The notes beneath the pieces are model-generated. The model did no database searches and had not been told where the DNA came from. It saw only the letters and a program-made list of their open reading frames with translations. The position numbers were made by a program, and so were the translations under genes. A DNA stretch of 64,000 nt, from positions 1,347,497 through 1,411,496 of the forward strand of contig NZ_CM001488.1 in assembly GCF_000233695.2 (NCBI RefSeq), written 5' to 3'. Positions within the stretch are counted from its first letter, which is position 1, and each line of letters begins with the position of its first letter. Below, in pieces: positions 37,328 to 46,060 of this stretch. The DNA is from Desulfobacter postgatei 2ac9. Lineage in GTDB: Bacteria; Desulfobacterota; Desulfobacteria; Desulfobacterales; Desulfobacteraceae.

Positions 37328-37821
37328 TACAGCCTGTTTTAAAAGCGATGCCCCTGGACCTATACACTTACCTATCCCAACCCCTATACCAAGCTAAAAC
37401 CCGGCAAGACGCCCGGTTTTATCCCAAGAAACCCGATAAACGAAAGGAGCCTACCATGTCAACAATGAACCTGGACAGCTTAAATGCTTGTCTACACCAA
37501 ATCGCAACCCGAACAATGCGACCCCATGACCCGGTTTTGATCCTAAACGCCCGGAAAGGGTATTTCAAAATCCAGTCCGGTCACATACCTCTAAAATACA
37601 ACGAAACCCTGATAGCTGATAACCTGGATATTGACGGAATCCCAGGTTGGACAGACTGGCCAGACCCGACCGGCATTTATGTTACCAGTCCATGGGCATT
37701 AATGGATTTCATAAGAATGGTTTTCAATGAAAAGACCCCAGGTGCGGCAAACACCCAGGGCCAAGGACGAATGAACACCGACCGAGACGCAAATCAAGGA
37801 GGTATCCACCATGACTACTAA
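37324..37821 (+). CDS. hypothetical protein, 165 residues
   Basis: The start at 37324 overlaps the previous stop. A second strong start lies at 37456 (MSTMNLDSLNACLHQ) behind AAAGGAGCC, giving 121 residues; which is used is unclear. The conserved-looking part lies after the second start (DPVLILNARKGYFKIQSGHI, GWTDWPDPTGIYVTS). Confidence 0.6.
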   Translation: MIQPVLKAMPLDLYTYLSQPLYQAKTRQDARFYPKKPDKRKEPTMSTMNLDSLNACLHQIATRTMRPHDPVLILNARKGYFKIQSGHIPLKYNETLIADNLDIDGIPGWTDWPDPTGIYVTSPWALMDFIRMVFNEKTPGAANTQGQGRMNTDRDANQGGIHHDY

Positions 37822-38020
37822 ATCAGAACCCAAAACCGATGTCAAGGTAAAGCTGATAGGCGAGGACGGGAACGCTTTTCATATTCTGGGAAAGGTCATC
37901 AAGGCACTACAGAAAGCAGGATATGACAAGGAATTTATCCAGCAATTCCAGGACGAAGCAACCAGCGGAAATTATGATCATCTGTTGGCAACCGTGATGG
38001 AATATGTTGATATAGAATAA
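37811..38020 (+). CDS. small conserved mobile-element protein
   Basis: Protein of 69 residues. VKLIGEDGNAFHILGKVIKA then EATSGNYDHLLATVMEYVD is a pattern often found in small plasmid and integrative-element proteins of unknown role. AAGGAGGT precedes the ATG, and the gene overlaps the previous one by 11 bp. Confidence 0.7.
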   Translation: MTTKSEPKTDVKVKLIGEDGNAFHILGKVIKALQKAGYDKEFIQQFQDEATSGNYDHLLATVMEYVDIE

Positions 38021-38080
38021 CCACCGTCACCGGCCTGGGCAGTGTAACTGTCTGGGCCATTACGGCAGGGAGGGCAACCA

Positions 38081-39838
38081 ATGACAGAACCAAAAGCATA
38101 CAGCTATATGAGGTTCAGCAGCAAAGGTAAACAGGAAAAGGGGAACAGCACCACCCGGCAGACTGATTATGCCGATGAATACGCCAAGGCAAAGGGCCTG
38201 ATTCTTGATGACAGCCTGAGCATGGAAGACAAAGGGCTTTCTGCATACCATGGAGTCCACAAAAGCCATGGAACCCTGGGCGTGTTCCTGCGCCTTGTGG
38301 AAGCAGGGAAGATACCCCAGGGATCAATTCTACTGGTGGAGGATTTTGACCGTTTATCCAGGCAAGAGCCATTAACAGCCCTGGACCAGTTCAGTCTTTT
38401 GATCCATGCTGGAATCAGGATTGTCACCCTTAACAACGGGATCGAGTACGACCGGCAAAGCATAAGGGACAATCCAGGCCAATTATATTTGACCATGGGA
38501 GAAATGATCCGGGCTAATCAAGAATCTGAATTGAAATCCAAAAGGCTGAAAGCTGCATGGAAAAGCAAGCGTAATGCCCTGAAAAATGGAACCTTGACCC
38601 GGAAAGTGACCAGTCGGATACCAGCATGGTTAACCATATCCGAGGACAAGACAGAGTTTATACCAATCCCGGAAGCCTGTCAGACCATAAAGCGGATCTT
38701 TGAAATGAAACTTACAGGGATGGGTGGAACCCGGATTGCATCCCAATTAAACCAGGACTCAAATGCCTGGAAACCTCCCAAGATCCCCCAGAATAAGACT
38801 GGCGGATGGCGGAGCGCTTACGTTTTAAAAATCCTGTCCAGCAAGTCAGTGATAGGCGAGTTCCAGCCCTGCAAGATGGTTCAAACCCCGGATTCCAAAA
38901 ACAGAAAACGACAGGCCAAACCTGTGCCGGAAGGCGAACCGATCAAAGATTATTACCCTGCCATTATCGAACCTGATCTGTTTTACGCAGTCCAGGAGCA
39001 TATCAAACAGAATGGCAAACAACCGGGTAATGCTGGGGGAAGGACCCAGAAAGCGGAAAACCTATTTGTCCGGCTGGTTAAATGCGGGCGATGTAAGGGA
39101 GCTATGCACTTCTTAAATTACGGCCCACCACCTAGAGGGGGGCAGTATCTTCGATGTGACGCCAGCCGCCGTAATCTGGGAACCTGCAATGCAAGGGCGG
39201 TTAGATACAAAGAGTTTGAGGAATTGTTCTTTGATAACTTTGAAGAACTGGACTTAAACGATATCCTACCAGACCAGAACGAATCCCAGGCACAGGCACA
39301 GGCTCTGAAACAGCGGATCGCCGCCGGGAATGCCCGAAGTCGAGAACTGGCAGAACAAGAAAACAATCTGATTGACAGTATCACAACAACCAGCGATAAA
39401 AGAATCCGGGAAGCCCTGGACAAACGACTTGCAAAGATCATGGATGAGCAGGAAACCGTTACCGAAGAAATCAAGGATCTGACCCAGGAGCTGGGAGAAA
39501 CCGAAAAGTCAGCAAAGGAAATGTCCAAACTGATTGACCATGCCACTGAGCTTTACAGCCTTATGGATCAAGCCGCCGATGAACAGGCCCGGATTGCACT
39601 GCGGATGAAACTGCGGACCCAGATCCAGAAACTGGTTGATACCATAGAAATCTATCCCCTCCAACAGCCATACAAAGCCCAGCAGGAGGATAAAGAGGGG
39701 ATCATCACAACTATGGATTCAAAGTTCATTGAAAAGGTAAGAATCAAGTTTAAGGGAAGCAAGAAGTCCCGTCAATTAAGACTTCTCCACCGATTTGACA
39801 GCCTTGACGTTGATCACAATTCAACTATTAGAACTTAA
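38081..39838 (+). CDS. large serine recombinase
   Basis: Protein of 585 residues. Resolvase domain: YSYMRFSSKGKQEKGNST with the catalytic Ser in R-x-S, LVEDFDRLSRQEP near residue 90, and ESELKSKRLKAAW. A recombinase domain and a zinc ribbon (VKCGRCKGAMHFLN ... CDASRRNLGTCNAR) follow. A long coiled coil spans about residues 400-515. This layout is that of phage-type large serine integrases that join attP and attB in one direction. It is the likely integrase of the 13-kb element; its 3' end overlaps the right terminal repeat. Confidence 0.95.
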   Translation: MTEPKAYSYMRFSSKGKQEKGNSTTRQTDYADEYAKAKGLILDDSLSMEDKGLSAYHGVHKSHGTLGVFLRLVEAGKIPQGSILLVEDFDRLSRQEPLTALDQFSLLIHAGIRIVTLNNGIEYDRQSIRDNPGQLYLTMGEMIRANQESELKSKRLKAAWKSKRNALKNGTLTRKVTSRIPAWLTISEDKTEFIPIPEACQTIKRIFEMKLTGMGGTRIASQLNQDSNAWKPPKIPQNKTGGWRSAYVLKILSSKSVIGEFQPCKMVQTPDSKNRKRQAKPVPEGEPIKDYYPAIIEPDLFYAVQEHIKQNGKQPGNAGGRTQKAENLFVRLVKCGRCKGAMHFLNYGPPPRGGQYLRCDASRRNLGTCNARAVRYKEFEELFFDNFEELDLNDILPDQNESQAQAQALKQRIAAGNARSRELAEQENNLIDSITTTSDKRIREALDKRLAKIMDEQETVTEEIKDLTQELGETEKSAKEMSKLIDHATELYSLMDQAADEQARIALRMKLRTQIQKLVDTIEIYPLQQPYKAQQEDKEGIITTMDSKFIEKVRIKFKGSKKSRQLRLLHRFDSLDVDHNSTIRT

Positions 39839-39878
39839 TATAACATTATGCTGTAGCCGTGCCCGGTTGGGGCATATT
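39825..39878 (+). repeat. right terminal inverted repeat of the 13-kb element
   Basis: Starts CTATTAGAAC inside the end of the recombinase gene and ends GCCGTGCCCGGTTGGGG then CATATT. It pairs with 26693-26747 in inverse orientation. It probably contains one attP half-site. Confidence 0.85.
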
Positions 39879-40015
39879 TTAGGTTATTGAGCATCTGTTC
39901 AATTTTTGTTATACATTGCCAGTTTTTTTCGAATGACATAATTGTGATGCAGCGGAAAAGGGAATGTGACACAAGATTTGGTGTTTTATGGTTACATTGA
40001 GAGGATGCGGAAAAA

Positions 40016-40418
40016 ATGCCGTTTGAGAGTGAGTTTTATTCGAATTCTGAAATTCTTCCCAGGCTGACGCCGTTCAAGATTCATGAGATTCTTGTTGTCT
40101 CGAGCCTCTATAATTATTTCAGCATGGAGGAGGGCGGCCTGCTTGCTTCACAGATTGTGAATGAGTACAAAGGGTTGCGCCTTGAAAACCCCCCGCGAAT
40201 AACGGGCGTCTATTCCGCGCCGGAAGCGCTTCAGGCCATAGCGGATGATGATTACGATATGGTTCTGATTATTCCCCATCTTGAAAACGTTGATCCGTTT
40301 GAACTGGGATTTGAGTTAAAAAAGATCAGGCCTGCCACACCGGTGATCCTGTTATCCCAGAATACCAGGCAGATCAACAGCCTGATGGAGAATCCCAACA
40401 CCGGTGGGATTGATCATA
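40016..40418 (+). pseudogene. receiver/PEP-synthase-like protein, N-terminal piece
   Basis: The first 134 codons of a gene cut by an IS630-type element at TA (40417-40418). This piece contains a receiver-like fold: EILVVSSLYNYFSMEEGG, then DYDMVLIIPHLENVDP in the phosphorylation-site region, and PATPVILLSQN. The phospho-Asp context is altered. Removing 40419-41382 and one TA restores the frame (GGIDH-IFRWSGNSELL), giving 990 residues with the 41385-43954 piece. Confidence 0.85.
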
Positions 40419-41382
40419 AGTACATGGACAAATATAAATCCAGGTTAAGAAAACGAAATTGTAAATTCCTTACCGACGCTTGCCAATATATTATTCAACT
40501 CAGTTTTCAAAAATTCAAATCCTTTATAAGCAGATGTTGATAGCCAAAAGTACTTGATATGTTTCCATAAAATTTCAATCAGATTCAACTCCGGTGAATA
40601 TTTGGGGATAAAGTATAGAAAAAGGCCTCTTTCTTCCCATGTCCCAATTTGAGATTTAAAAATGGCGCTGTGATGTATTGGAGCATTATCCAGAACAACA
40701 ATGGTTCTTTTTGTTATGTAACGTGAAAACGCATCAAAGCAGGCGGTTACAATATCTGAAGTAACTGAGCAGTCAAAAACGCAAGGAAAGAAATCATTTT
40801 GCTTATTCAAGAATCCCAACACATTGATTCTTGAGGTTTTTCCACTCGGAAGCAAAAGCTGCTCATCCTCATCTTGCCAGGCATATGGAATCTCAGGCAC
40901 GCCGGTAAAGCCAGATTCATCAAAATAATACAAGTCAATGATATTTGCCTGATCTTCATCTTTCAAGATTTCAATTTCCTTTTGCGCTTCCCTGAACTCG
41001 TTCTCATTGCGTTTGCTTTTGAGAGATTTCCGTCCTCGACACCAACGCAGTTTTTTTTTATCAATTAAAGAGTCAAATTGATATTTTTCCCATCCATCAA
41101 TCCACTTCGAAACTGTTTCCTGAGTGGTCAAACATATTTGTGAAATCTGACTGATACTATACCCAGAGTTGCTCAATCGGAGTGCTTGAGCCCTGAGTTT
41201 AGTACGGTTTGACTCTTCATCCGAAAATTCAATAAGTGACAGCCATTTTAATGCCAACGGCTCAATTGGAGAAATAAATTTTCTACCCGTACGTCTCATC
41301 TGATATCCTTGCTATGCAAATTTAAAAAACAATGATTTATTGCAAAGCAAGATTATACAGGAATTATATTTGTCCACCTACT
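40419..41382 (-). mobile_element. IS630-family element, 964 bp
   Basis: Flanked by the TA target duplication (40417-40418, 41383-41384) typical of IS630/Tc1. Inverted ends begin AGTA and share TGGACAAATATAA. It carries one minus-strand transposase gene with an internal gap, so it may not move by itself. Confidence 0.9.
40445..41299 (-). CDS. IS630-type transposase with internal deletion
   Basis: Protein of 284 residues, about 60 shorter than usual. The N-terminal HTH (SNSGYSISQISQICLTTQET) runs directly from FDSLIDKKK into LRWCRGRKSLKSKR. The normal Gly-Arg-Pro linker and second HTH are missing, which points to an in-frame deletion. DDE residues remain: YYFDESGFTGVPEIPYAW, VLDNAPIHHS and SPELNLIEILWKHIKYFW. 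Poor end binding is expected. Confidence 0.88.
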   Translation of the reverse strand: MRRTGRKFISPIEPLALKWLSLIEFSDEESNRTKLRAQALRLSNSGYSISQISQICLTTQETVSKWIDGWEKYQFDSLIDKKKLRWCRGRKSLKSKRNENEFREAQKEIEILKDEDQANIIDLYYFDESGFTGVPEIPYAWQDEDEQLLLPSGKTSRINVLGFLNKQNDFFPCVFDCSVTSDIVTACFDAFSRYITKRTIVVLDNAPIHHSAIFKSQIGTWEERGLFLYFIPKYSPELNLIEILWKHIKYFWLSTSAYKGFEFLKTELNNILASVGKEFTISFS

Positions 41383-41384
41383 TA

Positions 41385-43954
41385 TCTTCCGCTGGTCGGG
41401 CAATTCCGAGCTGCTGATTGCCATCATCAAAACGGTTGAAGATCTTCGTAACGTAGAACATGATGTAGGGTTGGCCAACGTTCGGGTCGTTATCCTGGTA
41501 GAGGACTCTCCTGACTACTATTCCCAGCTGCTTCCGATTCTTTACAAGGAGATTGTCAACCAAGTTCAGGCGCTGATAGAGGTGGGCCTGACCGAGGCGC
41601 AAAGGGCCTTGACGCTGAGGGTACGTCCCAAGATTCTCCTGGCGAAGACCTATGAAGAGGGTTGGGCGCTTTATGAGAAGTATAAGAACCACATGCTGTG
41701 CATGTTTTCGGATACCCGTCTGCCTGTTGGCGGGGAGTTAAAGGCGGCGGCTGGCATAGATCTGCTTTCCCATCTCAAAACGGAGCAGCCGGATTTGCGA
41801 ACCCTCCTGCTGAGTACTGAGGATGCCAATAAGGAGAAAGCCAAGGAAAACGACCTGTTGTTCATAGCCAAAAACTCACCCATTATCAGCAAGCAGTTAC
41901 ATAACTATTGTCTGGAACACCTTGGGTTTGGTGATTTTATTTTTCGAATGCCGAGCGGTGTTGAAATTGATCGAGCAAAAAATTTCCTGACGCTGGAAGC
42001 CAAGCTAAGGGAGGTCCCGAAACAGTCCATTGCCTATCATGCGGAGCGTCATGACTTTTCACGCTGGGTGATGGCCCGTTCGGAGATTTCCCTGGCGATG
42101 AGGTTACGTTCCATCAACCGCTTTGACTTCGAGAATGTTGATGATCTGCGGGAAGTACTGATCCGATATATCAACAAGCTCCGCAGATACAGGAACAAGG
42201 GGGTGGTCTGTCAATACGACAAGGGGACTTTTGATCATGAGATTCGGCGGTTTGTCAAGATTGGTACGGGATCTCTAGGTGGAAAAGCCAGGGGGTTGGC
42301 GTTTATGTCCGATCTGTTCCGCCAGAATCCGGAGCTTCAGAAGAAGCACCCCACGATAAACATCAATATCCCAAAGACCCTTGTCATCAGCACAGCGGTG
42401 TTTGAGGCGTTCGTTTCCAAAAACAATCTGCGGTCATTGTTGAGTAAGCGGCTGGATGATGTGGAGATCAGCCAGCACTTTCTGAACTCCCGATTTCCGG
42501 AAGCGCTTGTAAACACCCTGATGAGTTACTTGAAACAAGTGAAGCACCCTCTCTCTATCCGATCCTCCAGTCGAATGGAGGACGCCCATTTTCAGCCTTA
42601 TGCCGGGCTTTATCGGACCTATATGATCCCGAACAACGATCCGGATCTCTCCACAAGGCTGACTCAGTTGGTAACTGCCATCAAGCTGGTTTTTGCATCT
42701 ACCTATTTTGAAGAGCCCAAGGCGTTTTCCTTGAGTACTTCCAACCAGCACAGCAAAGAGTCCATGGCTGTCATTATCCAGGAGGTAGCAGGAAGCCAGC
42801 ATGGTGACTATTTCTATCCTGCCATTTCCGGTGTGGCCCAGTCGTACAACTACTATCCATTCTCACAGATGAAGGCGGAAGACGGTATCGTACATATGGC
42901 GCTGGGCCTGGGAAAAACGGTGGTGGGTGGTGAAAAGTGTATTCGGTTTTCACCTCGTCATCCCAAAAACATACCAGACTTTTCGATTATTGATGACATG
43001 CTGGAAAACGCCCAGCGTTCGTTTTATGCGCTCAAGGTCAAAAACTATCCGGACCAATTGCATTTTCGGGTTCACTCTAACCTTGAAAAGCGGGAGGTGA
43101 ACGAGGCTGGAGATGAATTTCCAGTCAGGACTCTTTGCAGTACCTATGTGCCTCAGGAGAACCGCATCCGGGATACTTTTGAGGCGAAGGGTCCAAAAAT
43201 CCTGACCCATGCCAGGATATTAAAGTACAACATGTTCAATATTCCCCAGGTGCTCATAGATTTGCTGGAGTTTGGTCAGAAGGCATTCGGTTGTCCGGTT
43301 GAGATCGAGTTTTCCGTGAATCTCTACCCGGATTCTGATCGGAATGCTGATTTTCACCTGCTCCAGATTCGAGCCATGCATGCCAATGAAGAGCACAAAA
43401 CGGTTCAAATCCATGAATGGGATTTTGAGAATGCCTTTTGTTATTCGTCCAAGGCGCTTGGAAACGGTATCAGCAAGGAGATGGTTGATATTGTCTATAT
43501 TAAGCCGGATGCATTTCAAACGGATATTACCAGGGAGATTGCAGGGGAGATCAATAAAATAAATCGCCAGTTGGAGGCGGAAAACCGCTCTTATCTTCTG
43601 GCGGGTCCTGGTCGCTGGGGTGGATCGGACCGGTGGCTAGGAATACCGGTTAAGTGGCGGGACATTTCCAAAGTTGGCGCCATTGTGGAGCTCCGAAACG
43701 AAAAGCTGAACGCTGACCACTCCCAGGGATCTCACTTCTTTCACAATATTACATCATTGGGGATTCACTATTTAATGATCGATGAGCTATTCGCTGGCAA
43801 ATCGGGGGAAAAAGGTGAGTTTTTTGATTGGGAATGGGTTGATTCCCTTCCAGCTGTTTCGGAAACCGAATTTATCCGTCACGTCAAACTGGAAAAACCC
43901 ATGACCTTGAAAATCGATGGCCGGCAATCCAGGTGTGTGATCATAAAGCCTTGA
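41385..43954 (+). pseudogene. receiver/PEP-synthase-like protein, C-terminal piece
   Basis: The remaining 856 codons of the split gene. A second receiver domain (VRVVILVEDSPDYYS, MFSDTRLPV, LLLSTED) covers the start. The PEP/pyruvate-binding domain follows, with FVKIGTGSLGGKARGLAF near 42255-42308, HPLSIRSSSRMEDAHFQPYA and QEVAGSQHGDYFYPAISGVA. Proteins of this type lack the phosphohistidine swivel domain of true PEP synthase and are found in Desulfobacterota. A nucleotide-binding signalling role is likely. It could be translated from an internal start such as ATG in VGLANVRVV, but it lacks the first receiver. Confidence 0.85.
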
Positions 43955-44489
43955 AACCTGTCCGGGCCGTTGGAACCAGAGCTGGGCTTGCTTTTGCACT
44001 CCAGTTGAATTAAAAGTAGTTTACACTTTTTGGGGGGAAGCCCTTGGAAAGCGGAGCTTGCGTCAGAAAGTGTAAAGTAGTTGTGAAGGATGCCAATAAA
44101 CCGCCCAAAAATTTAAGTGCGAGCCATAGCCCCTACCTTTTATCGAACTGCGAGTCATACCCACTACCTTTTTAATATAAAATCCACATTTTTCTTTACA
44201 CAATACTTAGGGCACTTTTTATATATCCCAGTACAATAATTTCAAATGGTTAGCGAAATGGAGGCCTCCGGTTAAAATAAACCTCAAATTGGGGTAGTGG
44301 AAGCGAAGCTGCTCTGAGCGGTAAAGTAACTTCTAAATTGAAACTAGGCAGTTTCGAGGGACTGCTCAAAATACCCCCAGTACCAAGACGCAGCGACTGG
44401 GCAGGTAAAGGCTTACATGGTCATTTTCAAACCGTGACCGGATAATGGGCTTAAAAGGTGCCGGATACGGATCATTTGTCCATGTAGGT
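43955..44489. other. 535-bp non-coding region with repeats
   Basis: No supported gene. An imperfect 16-bp inverted repeat containing TTTACACTTT occurs near 44013-44028 and 44070-44086. A 25-bp direct repeat beginning TGCGAG(C/T)CATA occurs at 44118-44142 and 44149-44173. These look like scars or ends of a lost element such as an IS21-type. This region also separates the convergent split gene and glgA. Confidence 0.4.
44118..44173. repeat. two 25-bp direct repeats
   Basis: Copies at 44118-44142 and 44149-44173 share TGCGAG-CATA-CC-CTACCTTTT with a few changes, 31 bp apart. Possibly multiple transposase-binding sites at an IS end. Confidence 0.5.
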
Positions 44490-45992
44490 TTAGACCAAGA
44501 ATGGCCTTTTGAGCATTTTTTCATATAGTTCAATATAGCTTTCAGCGCATCGGCTGTGGTTGAATTCAAGTACCGATTCCGTCATGATTCTGCGGAGCTG
44601 GTGTTCTTTTTCATCCGGGTCCAGGCGGAAAAAGTCCATGGCACGGTCCACGGCCCAGTTCAGTCCCTGGGCATCGTGGACATTGAAAATAAATCCATTT
44701 CCTGTTGACTGATTTACATTCAGTTGTTTGACCGTGTCATGCAGGCCACCTGTGTCAAATACAATGGGCAGGCTGCCGTATATTCCTCCGATCATCTGGG
44801 GCAGGCCACACGGCTCAAAGGAAGAGGGCATGAAGATAAAATCACTGGCTGCAAATGCCTGGTGGGACAAATGTTCGTCGAATCTCCAGATACTGATTCG
44901 CCGATGCAGGCCATGGAAATTGACAATATCGTGGAAGTGTTTCTGATATGCTCCGTCTGCCACGGATACAATCTGAATGCCTGTATCCCAGTAACGGGAA
45001 ATAATGTCATACATGGTTTCTGCCAAAAGCGTACAACCCTTCTGCACAGGATCCAGGCGGGAGGGCCAGAAAAACATAGGCGCATCTGGATTTATCTCAA
45101 GGTCCACGGATTTCTGCAGCAAAGCTTTATTCTGTTGTTTCCGAATACGATGGTTTTTAGGCCCGTAATTGAACTGGATCATGTCATCCACGGCTGGATT
45201 GAATTCGGGCTCAGGCGCATTTAAAATGCCTGTGGCGTATCCGGCATCCCATTTGTGGGCCAGTTCTTGCCTGAGTTCCGGTTCCACAAAGGGGTGGCGG
45301 TTTTCAACAATTTCACGCAGGAAGGTGGGGCTTACCGTGTTCACATAATGGGCGGAAAATACTCCTGACACCAGAAAATCCACCCGGTTGGTATCCCGGC
45401 TCTCCTCGTAGTTAAAGGGCGGGCGTTTGAAGTAGAGCCACTGCCAGAAGGCTGCCGCATCAATACCCCTGTCCTCAATTTCGGTCATGGTGGAGGTCAT
45501 GGTATGGATGTTGTGAATGGTAAACAGGCATGGGATCTCATATCGCCTGGCCAGGGCCGGAATCAGTCCGGTCATCCAGTCGTTGCAATGGATGATGTCC
45601 GGCTTCACCCTTGGGATGATGTTGTTTATCACTTCCCGCTGAAAGGCCAGAGCCCCCTTGAGATCCTTATCCGAATAGCCGGAATAGACGCCGTCTTTGT
45701 AGAGGAATACCCGGTCAGCGGCAAAATGAATCCGTTCCTCCTGCAGGCGACGGCATATTTTTTCCACCTCCCGGTGATACCTGAGTTCCTTATCGCCATG
45801 ATAGATGGACCTGTAGTCGGGTATGGCCACATGAACATCACAGCTTAAATCATACAACGCGGAGATCAGTGCTGCCGACACATCTGCCAGGCCTCCGGCC
45901 TTGGCTGAGTAATCATCGGCGTCAGGGCTGATACCTTCGGGTAGCCAGGTGACTTCCGGGGTTACAATAAGAATTCTTGGTCTATTAGGCAT
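44490..45992 (-). CDS. glgA: glycogen synthase (ADP-glucose type)
   Basis: Protein of 500 residues, GT5 family, transferring glucose from a nucleotide sugar to the growing alpha-1,4-glucan. N-terminal ILIVTPEVTWLPEG and KAGGLADVSAAL (the Lys that binds ADP-glucose) lie near residues 31-42. IIHCNDWMTGLIPA is near residue 135, and the C-terminal catalytic SSFEPCGLPQM and FDTGGLHDTV near residues 395-425. The start follows GGGAGG. With glgP at 59-61.7 kb this locus stores and mobilises glycogen. Confidence 0.95.
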   Translation of the reverse strand: MPNRPRILIVTPEVTWLPEGISPDADDYSAKAGGLADVSAALISALYDLSCDVHVAIPDYRSIYHGDKELRYHREVEKICRRLQEERIHFAADRVFLYKDGVYSGYSDKDLKGALAFQREVINNIIPRVKPDIIHCNDWMTGLIPALARRYEIPCLFTIHNIHTMTSTMTEIEDRGIDAAAFWQWLYFKRPPFNYEESRDTNRVDFLVSGVFSAHYVNTVSPTFLREIVENRHPFVEPELRQELAHKWDAGYATGILNAPEPEFNPAVDDMIQFNYGPKNHRIRKQQNKALLQKSVDLEINPDAPMFFWPSRLDPVQKGCTLLAETMYDIISRYWDTGIQIVSVADGAYQKHFHDIVNFHGLHRRISIWRFDEHLSHQAFAASDFIFMPSSFEPCGLPQMIGGIYGSLPIVFDTGGLHDTVKQLNVNQSTGNGFIFNVHDAQGLNWAVDRAMDFFRLDPDEKEHQLRRIMTESVLEFNHSRCAESYIELYEKMLKRPFLV

Positions 45993-46060
45993 GACGACCT
46001 CCCTTTTCCTGGTTTTCGGTCAGGCGCAAAATATTCAGGTACAAGTCAAGAATTTTAAAT

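Larger units (their letters stand above)
26693..39878. mobile_element. 13.2-kb serine-recombinase integrative element with terminal inverted repeats
   Basis: The two ends are imperfect inverted repeats of about 55 bp (six mismatches and one 1-bp gap). The right end overlaps the 3' end of a large serine recombinase gene. Inside are a replication-initiator-like gene with iteron-like repeats, a tyrosine recombinase, a XRE regulator, a GNAT protein and about fifteen small genes without assigned function. There are no phage structural, terminase-large, portal or conjugation genes. It resembles a satellite or integrative plasmid. Exact crossover bases cannot be fixed from one sequence. Confidence 0.75.

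Noticed and set aside
26693..39878. Prophage
   Set aside because: No portal, capsid, tail, lysis or large terminase gene was found; the small phage-like proteins alone are not enough.
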